Assembly: GCA_016584495.1 (NCBI GenBank)
Contig: WAID01000009.1
Coordinates: 2,480,001-2,544,000 of the forward strand
Source: Celoporthe dispersa
Taxonomy: Eukaryota > Ascomycota > Sordariomycetes > Diaporthales > Cryphonectriaceae
DNA: 64,000 bases
Reading direction: 5' to 3'
The notes beneath the pieces are model-generated. The model was not told the origin of the DNA, did no database searches, and saw nothing but the letters and a program-made list of their open reading frames with translations. Within the stretch, counting starts at the first letter, position 1. Every line of letters begins with the position of its first letter. Position numbers and translations under genes: made by a program. Positions 33,051 through 45,002 of this stretch are shown here, piece after piece.

Positions 33051-35895
33051 CTACATCCCATCTATCTCCATTAATCCGTCATCTAGGTCATCATCTCCGA
33101 TATAGTCAAAAACCTCTCCTGCTGCCTGCTGGTTGGTAGTGCCAGCCCCGTTGGCCTGTGCCGCCCTTAGTTCTTGTATCTGCTGCTCGTCAAGCTGCTC
33201 CTGGTGCTTCCTGAGGTCAGATTCGCTCCAGGTGCTTATTCCCTCCTGGTCCTTGGCCCTAAACGGCTGCGCCATGCTTCTCAAGAACCGCCTGGCGCTA
33301 CTGACGGCCATATCTGTGCTGAGGTTGCTGTCGGAGTCCATCAGGGCCTGGTTGATCCATTTTGGAAGCTGGCTTCGCTTCTTCTGGAACCGTCTGTCCG
33401 CCAGCACCATGATACCATAATCATCTTTGCCCCTCAACACTCGGCCGAGACACTGTGCCGCGTGACGCATGGCGTCGAAGGACAGGAAGTCGTTCTCCCG
33501 GATACGGTAGGTTTCCCTCAGGAACTCCAGGCGAGCCTTGAGGATACGAGACTCGGTGTACTGGAAGGGGACACCGATGCACAGCACTGTTCGGCCGTAC
33601 TGATGGTCAAAATCGATGCCCTCTGATACCTTCCCTCGAGCCACGCACAGCAAGACCGCACCGCGGCCGTTGCAACATGCAGTACGGTAGGTTTCGAGCG
33701 CGAGTGAGGTCTCCTGGGCGTCGGGAGTCTCGACGAGTATGAGCTTGTACTTCCAGACCTCGTTCAGGATGCCCATACCCTGCCACATACTGATGATGGA
33801 TTCCATGTACAGGTAGGAGGGAAAGAAGACGACGAGACCATCCGGTGTGGTCTTGGCGAACTCTGTCAAAAGATTCCCGTAGTTGCGCACCACACTCGGC
33901 TCGTTGCGCACCTGGAAGCTGGTAGATATGGCAGCCTGGTCGCTGCCTCTTGTGACTATCATTGGCAAGAAGGACCGCCGAGCCAGCGTCATGCTGTATG
34001 ACTCCTGTACCACTGTGGTAAAGCCCAGCATCTTTGGGTACATCTCGAGGGGCGATATGGTACCGGAGGTGATGATGACAGAGCTGAATCGGTCAAATAC
34101 TGGCTTGATGGCAATAGCTGCGTCCAGGCAGGTGAAGTGGAGGACAGGGTTGGGCACCTCGGCCGTGTCGGATTCGTATGGCTCCAGAATAAGGAGAAAA
34201 CCCTTCTCGTAGGTGGCGACGAGGGTGGCAAAGGTAGCTACCTCCTGCAAGGGCTGATAGTCCTCGATGCTGGTGAGCTCAAGCGTTCGGACGAGGGACG
34301 TGAGGCGCTCAGCACAGAATCGGAGGGGTTTCTTCTCGATGAAGGTATACTCCTTTAGGTGGGCGAGGAACGATGGCGGGGTCTCTGAGATGACCTGTCG
34401 GACCTTCATGCGTGTCTAGAAAACCATAGTCGTCAGTAGGAGCGGCCTTGGAGGATGTCCTGGGGGCGAGACTCGAACCTTCAGGTACTCGATGAACCTC
34501 TTCAGGAACGCCACGAAATGCTCTGCCCTGCGTATGTTACCGGGTACCGCCTCCTTCAGCAAGTCCTCGGGCAAGACTATGCACAATGTCAGCAGGCTGG
34601 CAGAGGAATGTCGATGGGTATTGGAGGTGCTCACCGGGGTTTGCCATGAGAGTATCCTCCTGGCGGGCCTCGTCTGCCTCTCTGAGGCCGTCGACTAGCT
34701 TCTGGTACTCGCTCTCAAGCGCCCGCTGATCAGTCTCCCTCATATGGTTGATCTTTGTCTCGAGATTCTGAGCGCCACGTGTGGCCTTTCTCAGCGAGTC
34801 CTCGGTAATGTCGGTGCTTAGCGACTCGATGCAGACGTTGTCGATATTGTGGGCCTCGTCAAAGACAACAATGCAGTCTTTGGACAAGTCTTTGGAGACG
34901 CGCTCGGCAATTTTGGGGTCGAGCAGGTAGTGATATGAGTAGATGATCACGTTGCAGAATTGCATCTAGAGGATCCGTCAGCGTCTCGAAATCTGTGAAG
35001 CTGCTAGCGACCCCGGGGGGGAGGGTATTTCGGGGGCCACTCACCATGCGACGTGCTGTGAAGTAAGGGCATTGTTTGTGCTGCTCGCCATAGCGCAAGA
35101 GACCATCAAAGGTCCAGACGCCGTTTGGTATGAGGTTGTGGGCCTCGAGAAGATCGAGGTTCTGGGCAGGTCAGCAAAGACGGCAGCATACAAGCAGCAG
35201 GAAGGACGAGGACATACGTCATGGTAGACGCAGAGTTCGACATCCTCACCACGCTCCTTCTTCTCCTTCACGAAACCAGCCGTCAGGCTCCGGCAACGGG
35301 CGTCGACAACGTTTCCGCTCTTTTCCCGCTTGACGGAGGGATGGAGACAGAGGTTCTTCCGGCTGGTCAGGCCCAGGCCCCTGAACTCCTCCCTCATAGC
35401 CGAGCTGGTCGGTGCGGTATTTCATGAGGGCCCTAAGCTCGGCCAAGGCCTTCTCGATCTCGGACATGGTGCGGGAGCAGTAGACGAGCTTCCGCTTCTC
35501 CGGGTAGTACTGCTGGTACGCGACGATCAACGACAGCAGAGAGATGGTCTTCCCAGTACCCGAGGGCATCTCCAAGACACAGTGGCCACCCGCATCGAGG
35601 GTCCCTGGAGAGGAAGATCTAGCATTTCAGCACTGGAGCCGGCAGGCCGGGACAAGGTATGGGATGGGGAATCCAGCGCACGTTTGAGGTCGCACATGTA
35701 GGCATATTGCTCTGTTACCGGTCAGCTCGACGCCAGCCTAGGACCAGCACTTATACAGCCGAGAGAAGAAGCAGACGCGTACCGGGATAGATATTCGGAT
35801 ACGGGAAGAGCACGGGCAGGTCGCTGTCGGCAGAGTCAGCGGCGCTTTTCGCAGCGAAGAGCAGAAGGGACACCTCACTCTATGTTGAACCTCAT
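33051..35895 (-). CDS. RAD3: TFIIH/NER DNA helicase Rad3 (XPD), one apparent frame error
   Basis: Eight exons: 35895-35879, 35823-35783, 35711-35682, 35604-35218, 35161-35045, 34965-34635, 34576-34479, 34415-33051. They total one base too many; dropping one G at the coding GGG (plus strand 35391-35393) turns YEGGVQ into YEEEFRGLGLTSRKNLC and gives 794 aa, close to yeast Rad3. Walker A EMPSGTGKT is at residues 41-49, the DEAH box VFDEAHNID is near 231-239, and the Cys residues of the Fe-S domain (NLCLHP, ARCRSL, ELCVYHD, QCPYF) are present, as is the helicase 2 block SEGIDFDHQYGRTVLC. It unwinds DNA 5' to 3' in nucleotide excision repair and TFIIH transcription. The 17-nt first exon (MRFNI) and several tiny 5' exons make the start easy to mis-annotate. 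The acidic tail ends DDLDDGLMEIDGM. Confidence 0.93.
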
Positions 35896-38800
35896 GATGG
35901 CAGCGGCCTCTGAGGGCGAGAGGACGCCCAAAGGGTCCTCTCGCGACGGGTTCGGGAGGGTTCTGCGAGCAGAAAAGGAAGGAAGAAAAGGAAGGGGAAA
36001 AAAGCAGAGGCACAGAGCGAAGATGGAAATGAGTAGGTAGATAGGTCGACAGGGGCAGGGGCCCGCCCAAGGTCGAAGCTGTGCGACAGGATGGAGTAGA
36101 GCGATGACGGGGCTGCTCGCCGCCAGTCGCGTCTCCAGGTGGAAGCTCGGTGCAACCCCTCAGGTTTCCAGCTTCCCAGGTCCCAACGGCAAGCGGCGGC
36201 GCGAGGTATGCTGCCTGGCAGGCCTGAGCTTCACCTGCTGTACCTTTCCCACCCCCCTCGCCGTACCGCAGGCACAGAAGGCCTGGGCTTGTCGGCCGAT
36301 AGCCCGTGCCAAAGCCTGCTCTCTACCTCGGTGTCTGATTGCAGACAAAGAGCTGGACCGCCTGGGTTCCCGATGCTATCGACCCTGCAGTCTCGAAGGT
36401 GTGATGCCTGGCGGCTTTCTGGGAGGGAATGGGCATAAGGCGTGGGGTGGATTGATGATGCCAGGCGCGGTGTCACGTGCTGAAATGGTCCCGGGAAGGG
36501 GGAGCTAGTACAGTAGAGCGGCACAGTATCGTACAGTACCGGCTTACTGTTGGTGCTGACGGGATAGGCCAGCAAGCGCCAGCAAGTACTCGCAGCACAG
36601 TACCCGCTGCACAAGTACAGTGGTGTGGGCAGCACCGCGGATCCTCGTCACCGCAGCATGTTGCGTTTCTCTGAGGGCCCAAGCATTTCCAAGATTAGAA
36701 CGCACCCCTCTCCCATGGTACTGCTGTATAGTACTGCCACAGCATGCATGAATGTATTTATTCACTTCAGGCGCCGCTATCATGTTCGCCAGTTAGCCGC
36801 TACCCCATCCTACTGCTACCCTCCCACGTGCCTCGGATCCTGCAACATGCTATGCAAATCAAGCCCGCCGCCACACACCATTCTGATCATCCCTCGCCCG
36901 CCTTCCTCGGTAGATGGGCAGGTAGGTCACCCTGCGTGCACTGGTGGGAAAGAAGAAGAAGAGGAAGAGGAAGAAAGAATGCATGGCACTTTCTCACGCC
37001 TGGGAATCCCGTGCTGGGTCCAGCCTTGTTCGTGCCAGGAGGAGTAGTACTATGTACATACGACCTTATCCCCGCTGCTCATCATTGGCCCCAGCTGTAG
37101 ATACTTAAAGTAGGTAGCACTTATGGCAGGTAGGCTGGTGCTCCTCCCTAGCGGCAGCCTGCCACCGTCCCAGATCATCTGCTATGTAGGTGTGCGCGCT
37201 GTAGAGGTGTGGCGGTGTGCCTAACAATTTTTCAGGGCCTCCTCTGCAGGGCCTCCGGGACAGGTGGGGCCCAGTCACGCTACTATCCCAAGGGCGGATC
37301 TCCTCCCCCCTCGGGTCAGTTGCAGTATACTATGTACCATGCCACCCCGTCTCTGGGAGGGAATCGTTAGTGAGTGGGCAGCGTGCAGAATGCCATCAGC
37401 GGGACTCGCGCTCTTTCTCGATGCCTGGCAATCCACAAGGTCTGCCACGGGCCCACGCTTCCGGGTCCCGGGCGGCGGGTTTTTCGATCCGGCCTCACTG
37501 CAGCGAGGATTATGTGCCCAGACGTTTTTTTTCTTCTTCTTTCTTTTCTTTCTTTCTTCCTCCTTCCATAGCATCATGTACCTATTATGGAGATGCAGCC
37601 GCGCGGCGCAGTGGCGTCGAGTTAAGCATATAACACTATACAGCCCTGCCAACCTCTGAGAGAGGTACTAGCAATACACAACCCATAGCTCCCTGTCTGT
37701 ACGTCCTGGTCTTGTGCTCAACAGCACATACCTATCCCTAGAGCCCGAGGGCCTCATGTTTCCGCATTCGATGTGGGATGAAGTGAAGCCGCACCAGAGG
37801 GCGGACTACTTTTACGAGGTACACGAATAGATCAGCGTCGAGGGAGGGGGGGAGAGAGGGGGGGGGGCGAAAAGCGTGCGAGATCCGGATGGAAAGGGAC
37901 AGTGGGTACTGCAGTATTAATACTTGTTACAGAAGCTGAATGAATGCTTGGTCCTGGTGTGGTATAGTGAGCGAGTGCTGTGTACCACATCACAAGCTGC
38001 CTGGAACCCATCACAGAGAATCATGCCAGCATGCTATACCTATCGCTGTGCTACCGCTCATGAGATGTATGACTCTGCAGGATGATGGTGGTCTTTTGTA
38101 TTCGGTGTCTAGTTGTGGTAGTCCAAAAAGAACAAGACCCTGCGCCTGACCCTGTCGACCTGCCAGCGGGCCCAGCCCAGGCCCAGCGAGTGAGGATTTA
38201 TATAGCATGTCCATGATGTGTTATTATACATAGCACCATGTATTATTACTAGTACATACGTACTGTTGCTATGACGCCAAGCCAGTCAGAAGAAACCTGA
38301 GAAGAAATCTGGAGAGAGGCATGTTGACCATCTTCTTCCTCCCTCCCTCCCTCCCTCCCCCCTCCCTCGGCTTCCTTCTGACCCCTCCTTCATCATTCTT
38401 TTTTTTTCTTTCCTTCCTCCTTCTTTCTCTTCGCTTTCTTTTTCTTCTCTCTCTCTCTCATCTCATCTTCTTTTGTTCTCTACTCTCCCTACTCCCCTTT
38501 ATAATGATCATAGCAGTGTTCTCAAATCCTTCGTGACGGGTCAGGCGAGGGCCCATTGGTTGGCAAGAGCAGACAAGTTCGGGGGTCCTTTTGGACCCTA
38601 GACCAGAGATGGCTAGGCCTCCTCGCCAGCAGGGGATCGCATCCTTCCACGTCCACCACCGCCGGAACCTGCTGGGACGACCTGCTACGTAGGATTTTAG
38701 ACTTCTTACGAGGCACATTCATTCTCGCATCGCGCCCACCAGCCAAACCCACCACTAACCCACCAGGTCTCCTCTGGGTACCATGCCATTCCATGCCATG

Positions 38801-39975
38801 CCAGCTGTCTTTTCTCTGACTCTGACTCTCTCTTCGCCCTGCCCCCCCTTCCCTCTCTGTCCTCCTGTTTTGGCCCCCCCCCTTCTCCTTCGTTCCCTCC
38901 CCTCCTTGCCTGCTTCTCCTCCCCCTCCCTCTCTTCCTTGTGACCTGTCTGGCTGGGCTGACCCAACGCGGTGGAACCATGGCATACTCTGGCGCGCTCT
39001 TGTGTGTGTCTGTGTATGTGTGTGTTCGACAGCAGCCACACCAGCCCTATGATGCCGTGTCGCCCACCACTTTGGCTCTTTTCTCGACGTCTTACAGGGA
39101 CAGAAACGGCTGTCAGGACTAATAAGCACCCAACTAGGTCGGGACTCATAGAGGATGTACTATGTACAGTACGTACGTAGTAAATAGTATCATATGCAAC
39201 CATAAGCCCCAACTGGCTCGGTTGGGTGGAGTCCCTTGCAGTTATCCTCCTCCTCCTCCTCCCACTCCTCCTCCCCTCCCCTTCTTCTTAATCTTCTTCT
39301 TCTTCAGCCCATCCACCCCTCCCGGTGTCCACTATGAGACCCTGACCCATGTCCGAGTTCCATCTTATCCACTTCAGATATGTACGTTGGTTCGACACAA
39401 CGGCCCATGTTGGGTATGGTATGGTACAAAGTATTGTGTGCCTTCAACATGCCTTGATCTGACATCCTAAATAAAAAATAAATGAATAAAAAACAATTTG
39501 AATAAAAAAAAAAGAGAGGAGCAAAGGACCCTGCTGCCCAGCACTGTGGCACTAACCTCTCTCTCCCCCTCTCTCCCTCTGCCTCCACCTCCACCTCCTC
39601 CCCCTCCCACCTTCTGCTCCTTCGTCTGGTCAGGACCCGCCAGCTATCAGCCCTGCTGTCGGCCACCGGCGTTGCTTCATAGGCACACACCCCACCCTAC
39701 GGCGTCCCAGGCTTGCTGCTCGACTTCAGCCTCGTCTCCCAGACCTGGACCTGGGCCTGGACACACGCCTGGGCAGCTCAGTCCTCCTGGGGTGGGTATA
39801 TCTGCCTGGTGGATGTCGCATCGACTCATCCTTCCCCCCACCTGTCGTTGGTCTTCTGGCTATATCTCTTATTTGGGCGCCACCTTTCGTCGCTGTACCT
39901 GCTAGAGGGACCGTCTTCGAGGCACCTTTTCCCACCCAATACCTACCTCCTTCTCTCCCTCCCTCCCACCCTCCG

Positions 39976-40007
<32 letters not shown>

Positions 40008-40272
40008 CCTCTCCCTCTGTCTCTGTCTCTCTGTTCCGGCGCCTGACAGACACACGCCACACGCCACTTCGCCAGGCATCAACATCATCTTGACGCACGG
40101 CTCACCACGCAGCAGGCACCGGCCTCCTTCTTCCTCACCAGCCGCGGTCCACAGAGAGCTTGAGCTGCTCGGAGCCTCCGTGGTGTGGTCATCATCATCA
40201 CTACCAGAGAAGAGGGGCTGGATCTGGTCCGCTTCACACGTCTCCTCGCGAGGACCCTCTCCGGCTTGAGCC
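35896..40272. other. 4.4-kb gene-poor region rich in simple sequence
   Basis: I find no gene on either strand across this stretch; frames are short and low complexity. Structure: clustered GTAC/AGTACTG motifs at 36505-36545 and 36715-36740 and again near 37046, 38250 and 39160; poly-T/CT at 37525-37565; CT-rich pyrimidine blocks at 38330-38480, 38820-38940 and 39545-39620; A-rich sequence at 39470-39512; and (CT)n at 39976-40000. The final CT-rich kilobase is the likely long leader of the zinc-finger gene, as is common for fungal regulators. A non-coding RNA or an unseen small gene cannot be excluded without transcripts. Confidence 0.55.
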
Positions 40273-41536
40273 ATGGACCTGACGCCGCCTCTGACGCGAT
40301 CACCCGCCTCCACGCCCAAGACGTACTGCCCATCAGAGACGTCCTCCTCGGATTACCCATCTCCTGGCCTGATCGGGCAGCACTACGGCATCTCCTCCGC
40401 CTACGAGGCTTGCTCTATGGCGCCGGCCCTCACCCCGGATGCCTCCAGCCCGCGGCTCGATACCATCACACACTCCGAATGGAGTCCTGCTTCGGCCCTC
40501 CACCCTGCCTTGACGACCGCGTCTATGACCACCATCCTAAGCGCAGAGTACGACACCTTCGCCTCCTACGATGGGCCCATGTCTGCCGCCTCATATCCCG
40601 GCGACGTCTACTCGGGCCGTGGCCAGAACTCCCCCCGCCAGCGCTGCACGGCGCACGGTCGCCTGTGCCTTCACTCGCGAGGGCTCCCATACAATATCCT
40701 CCCATCTCAGGGTCTCCAAGTCCGAGGTTGCGGCCAGAAGATATGCCCGCCCACTATGGCCACGGCGTGGAGGCCTCACAGTATCCGTCCCCCAGCCTCG
40801 CACACGCTTCCTACTCCGCGGCTGACATGGCCCAAACTTCGTCCCTGTCGCAGTCGGAGCCGCCACCCGTCGCACACCCGGCTGGTGGGTATACGCCCGA
40901 GGGCGCCTTGGCGCCTTGGCCCCGGGCAGACCAGTACCCAGCCGACCCCGAGCAGCTCTATGCCGGCGGCCTGCACTCGCCAGCCATGATGCCCCCGAGA
41001 CAAGAGGCGCGGAGTGCCTCGCGTGTGGGCGAGCCACAGAGGCGGACCACGAGGAAGCTGACGACCAAGGAGGAGGCCAACTTCCAGTGCGACGTCAAGG
41101 GGTGCGGCAAGTTCTTCAGCCGTAGCTACAACTTCAAGGCGCATATGGAGACGCACCGCGAGAAGCGCGAGTATCCGTTCCCCCTGTCAGGTTGGGGACT
41201 GCAACAAAAGATTCGTGCGCAAGACCGACCTGCAGAGGCACCACCAGAGCGTGCACATGAAGGAGCGCAAGCACGGCTGTGAGTACTGTGGACGAATGTT
41301 CGCCCGCAGAGATACGCTCAAGAGGTAAGCAGGACCAATCCAGCTACAGGAGCGGGATCACACAGAAGACACAGTTTGCTAACGCCACATGTATTATTGA
41401 AAACGTTTATAGGCACAAGACGGACGGCTGTCACAAGCGATTTGATATAGGGACAATGGACCTGCGTGCAGAGGTTCAGGATGAGAGGGTCTTTTCTCAC
41501 TACCTAACCTTCCACCCCTGGCGATACCACCTTTAA
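40273..41536 (+). CDS. C2H2 zinc-finger transcription factor, two apparent frame breaks
   Basis: Exon 1 runs from ATG 40273 to 41324 and exon 2 from 41413 to TAA 41536 (intron 88 nt). The Ser/Pro/Tyr-rich N-terminus (MDLTPPLTRSPASTPKTYC onward) is in one frame to about 40610. The next segment (PSPRLRPEDMPAHYGHG, finger 1 FQCDVKGCGKFFSRSYNFKAHMETH) is in a second frame. After the C5 run 41180-41184, dropping one C gives finger 2, YPFPCQVGDCNKRFVRKTD then LQRHHQSVH, and finger 3, HGCEYCGRMFARRDTLKRH, in a third register. The first break lies between 40610 and 40640, where a GGG and a C6 run (40631-40636) occur; it needs two bases fewer or one more. Finger 3 is completed across the splice. Such proteins bind DNA in the nucleus; the target is unknown. 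I cannot name the orthologue. Confidence 0.75.
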
Positions 41537-42808
41537 GCTCTCATCACACCTCAGTCCCGCCGTTACGCGGACAGGGAGGCAGCCGAAATGAGTTCGGCCT
41601 CTCCATGGAACAGATAGGTGCGCCCGGTGCCACGTGGTCTCGAGACAACTACCAAAATACAGATGTAGGAAGTCTCTGGTCGACACTCGTCTTGATCTTG
41701 ACAGCAAGATCGTCAAAATAGCACACTTGGCGCTGAACGGCCAAGCGGAGTCAGCCTACACATGAGCCTTCAGGCGTCTCCCACCACTCCTGTTTTAAAG
41801 GACTCGTGCCGAGAGCGTATGACATGCTGGTGTCAATCTGATCACGACACAGCCACGTGGCCCGAGGTGATGCATACTAGCATCGTTTAATGCGCGCTGG
41901 GTAGCAAGATTTGTTAGCCCACAACACTTTATGACCATCCTGTCAAAGTCTGGGAGCCAAGTTAGTTCAAACTGCCTCCTCAGCTCAGCTCGTCTTTCAC
42001 GATATCACCAGCAGCAGCATTGTGAAGCTTTCGGAAGGGAGGGAGGGGCGGGGGCCTTGTGCTGAAATCAGGACTCGAAGGCAAGCCCACCATCTCGCCA
42101 CTGCAACGATATGGCCCTTGACTAAAGCTTCGGGTTTAAAGTAAAAAAAAAAAGAGAGAGAGAGAAAAGCCGACAGGCTACCGTTCTGCCCAAGCCGTTT
42201 GCGTAGGTGTTCAAGAGACCACGCCAACGGAAGTCTAGGCCAAAAAAGAAGCTTCCTGCGACTGGGGAACCTCGACGTCTACATCAACCGCCGGGGCAGC
42301 TCACTCCCCAGGTCCATACAGCCAGAAAAGTCCGCCCGTCGGGTTGTCGACATGGCATAGCGAAAGGAGAGGCGGGAGATCAGCAGATAGGACCAGACGG
42401 TCAAGAGGAAGGCACTGCTAAAAGCAGCTCAGCCGCGGGGCTTTGGTCGATCAACGTAGCGCATTGTGAAATCGTCAATACATGCATGGGACGAGGCGAG
42501 GCCCTGGAGCTTGCGTCTAAGGGCGTTTAACAGAAGCATCGAGAATGGGTATGTTGTGGGCTTCACGTAAAACAAATTAAATTAAAAAAAAAATGAAAAT
42601 GAAAAAGAAAGAAAGAAACATTAGGACGTCAAGGTGAACGATGAAAAGCCCATCTTGAGTTATGAGGTTTTGATTGTTGTTCTATGCCATGCGGTTGTAA
42701 ATGAGCTACCGTCCCAGTTCGCTCAGCAGCTCAAACACTACTAGATGCCTCCCAAGTATGCCGTGCCAGGCCAGGGAGACAACATGCGTCGTCATGTACC
42801 CTGTCAAC
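41537..42808. other. Convergent intergenic region, no gene seen
   Basis: About 1.27 kb between the 3' ends of the zinc-finger gene and PRP3. A-rich tracts at 42140-42168 and 42570-42621 are visible. A stretch near 42060-42120 looked tRNA-like on the minus strand but does not fold. No gene is supported. Confidence 0.55.
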
Positions 42809-44275
42809 CTAGAGCATGCTCCGCGCGGTAGACCAGAAGTTGTCCATCTTTGACCTTGCCAGAGCATCACGGGCCTCGGCGTCCGTCTCAGCAACCTTTG
42901 ACGTCCAACGCTTGAAGGCCCTGGTCTTGACCTCGCCCTCGAAGACGAGTTTGCAATAGTTTGAAGTCATATCCTTGAGGCCGCCCTTGTCATCCTCCGC
43001 TATCAGCCACTGTCTCTGCTGGCCTTGCTTAGGATCTCGAGATGGCACGTTCTCTGTCCAGTCGATCCGGTTCATCATGAGCTTCTTGTACTTTGTGGTG
43101 CTCCACTGCCCGCCTTCAGCAACGATCAAGTTAAACCTGGGGTGCATCACGCAGATCCCGGTGAGGGCCAGCTGCTCCGCGTTCTTCTGAATCTTGAATC
43201 GGTGCTGTCCGTTGGCGAGGCTTCCGACCTTGAACACGAGGAGGTGGAGACTCTTGGACGCGTCTTTCTCCTGGTTGGCAGCCAGCTTTTCGTGCTTCTG
43301 CTCCTTGGTCAACTTCCTCTCCTCATTCGCCTGCAGGTGCTTCTGGTGCCTCTCCGCGATCTGCTGGTTGACCATAGCCTCGACGGCAGTCGGATCCTTG
43401 ACGGCCTCCTCGCCCAGTACACGCATCAGGTTGCCCTTTTTGACCTTGGGAGGGGGTGCAGGGATGAGGCCAAGCCTAATCTTGGCCTGCTGCTCCTTGA
43501 GATCAGCCATCCTGTTCTGCCTCCGAATCTTTGCCTGCTCCTTGGATGTAAGATACATGGGCTTCGGCGCCGGGGCATTACGCTCCTGCGGGGGCTCCAG
43601 CGCGACGGGGTGCTGTATGAGGTTCGTGACGATGGTGTCTTCGCCCTGGATCTTGAGGGAGCTAGGGTCCTCTAGAGTGTCGTAAGACGTGACCAGGGCC
43701 TCGTCCCACCACTCAATCTCCGGAGGCGCCTCGACCACGAAGTTCTTCTCGCCCAGATCCTCGTCAATACCGGCCTTCCTCGTCTGCTCGGCGATCCTTT
43801 TCTTCATCGCCTCGAGGGCGGCTTGTCTTCGGAGGGCATTGGCCTGCTGTATATATTTACCCTTCTGGTTGAAGGCGAGCTGGCGTGGCATCCTCTGTTT
43901 ACCGGTGGCAACGCCCGGTGGGACGGTCTCGAGGTATGGATTGGCCCCAGGCGCTCCGGCCTGGGCGTGACGGAAGGGAGAGGCCCTGCTGCTGACAGAG
44001 AGACGTGTCTGTTCGGCATGTAGCTTTCCAGCCGCGCCCATAGCAAGTTTCGAGTCGGCTGGCTTGGCGGCGGCGGAAGGCTTCCACTGTCCGAGGTCCT
44101 CCAGAGCCGGATGGAGTCCAACATTCAGGCCGCCCTTCGCCTTGCTCGTTCCGATGGCGGCTGCGACACGTGCCTTGAGGGCGGCCATCCTGTCGGCGGC
44201 AGATTCAGGCTTTTGAACGCGCGACGCGGCATCGTGGCGGGGGCCGAGGCCGTTGCTCGGCTGATTTCGATCCAT
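42809..44275 (-). CDS. PRP3: U4/U6 snRNP splicing factor Prp3
   Basis: Single exon, 488 aa, intact frame. Residues 1-150 are basic and low complexity (AALKARVAAAIGTSKAKGG). The PRP3 domain follows, about residues 150-345, with VEAPPEIEWWDEALV, MYLTSKEQAKIRRQNRM and LGLIPAPPPKVKKGNLMRVL. The C-terminal DUF1115 domain occupies about residues 345-480 (FKIQKNAEQLALTGICV; FNLIVAEGGQWSTTKYKKLM; RAFKRWTSKVAETD). Prp3 sits in the U4/U6.U5 tri-snRNP and binds U4/U6 duplex RNA before spliceosome activation. It lies head to head with RPA190 across about 730 bases. The length matches the family in filamentous fungi. Confidence 0.92.
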   Translation of the reverse strand: MDRNQPSNGLGPRHDAASRVQKPESAADRMAALKARVAAAIGTSKAKGGLNVGLHPALEDLGQWKPSAAAKPADSKLAMGAAGKLHAEQTRLSVSSRASPFRHAQAGAPGANPYLETVPPGVATGKQRMPRQLAFNQKGKYIQQANALRRQAALEAMKKRIAEQTRKAGIDEDLGEKNFVVEAPPEIEWWDEALVTSYDTLEDPSSLKIQGEDTIVTNLIQHPVALEPPQERNAPAPKPMYLTSKEQAKIRRQNRMADLKEQQAKIRLGLIPAPPPKVKKGNLMRVLGEEAVKDPTAVEAMVNQQIAERHQKHLQANEERKLTKEQKHEKLAANQEKDASKSLHLLVFKVGSLANGQHRFKIQKNAEQLALTGICVMHPRFNLIVAEGGQWSTTKYKKLMMNRIDWTENVPSRDPKQGQQRQWLIAEDDKGGLKDMTSNYCKLVFEGEVKTRAFKRWTSKVAETDAEARDALARSKMDNFWSTARSML

Positions 44276-45002
44276 TTCGATCGAGATAGCTTGTCGCTGT
44301 GTCGAAAGGGAGCGGGATATGTAGGGAAAATCGGTCTTGGGTCAGATAGCAGGGCGAGAGGCGGGCGACGAGGTCTGCGAGACAGAGCTGGCTTGGGCGG
44401 GGACCACGACCGCTAAGTTGCCAGTGAAGTTGCCAAGAGGAGATACCAACAGGGCAGCATGAGAGACGGCGTATGGTCAGCGCAGCCCTGCGCAGCTCTA
44501 AAGTCGCAAGATCTGGGAAGGGGGGGGGATGGTCCGGTTGTCGTGGTTGACAGATGCGTGGTGGTGGTTGAGCGGATGGTGCAGGAGAATGGATAAGATA
44601 GGCCAGTAGTACTGTGCACACAGCAGTGCAGTACAGAGTAGTTAGGCGGTAGTTTTGGGGGGCAACTCTTTTGCAGTGTCACATGGCAGGGATTACCTGC
44701 TATTGGAACCCCCCCCCTGTCTGCAGTAGCTTCCCGGTCAGAAAATATTCTGCCGCCTCTCTCTCCGCCAAATTTTTCTGTCTCCTTGTATGTAGAAGTA
44801 CTCCAGTGAATATTACTCCCCTCCTCACCGTCATGGGCCAAGGAAATTTTGACTGATTTTCGCCCTCCACCTCCCACACCACACACATCCCGACTGGAAG
44901 CCCTCCCGCCATAAGTCAATTGCAAGGCGTCAGGGTCGGAACGTGGACGATCAGCTGCAAGTCAACTTACAGAGGCTGCCACGGCGCAACGGTTATGCCA
45001 TC
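44276..45002. promoter_or_regulatory. Divergent upstream region of PRP3 and RPA190
   Basis: About 730 bases between the start codons of two essential genes on opposite strands, so both promoters lie here. A run of 9 G occurs at 44520-44528 and a CAGTAGTACTGTGCACACAG stretch at 44606-44625. An ATG at 44943 is in frame with RPA190, but the conserved protein start is the ATG at 45003. No other gene is supported. Confidence 0.5.

Noticed and set aside
34465..34480. TTCGAG box in the RAD3 region
   Set aside because: It is the donor end of a RAD3 intron (34478-34416), and both exons join in frame.
42050..42125. tRNA-like string on the minus strand (TTCGAGTCC-type box)
   Set aside because: No acceptor stem pairs and no consistent D or anticodon arm could be drawn.
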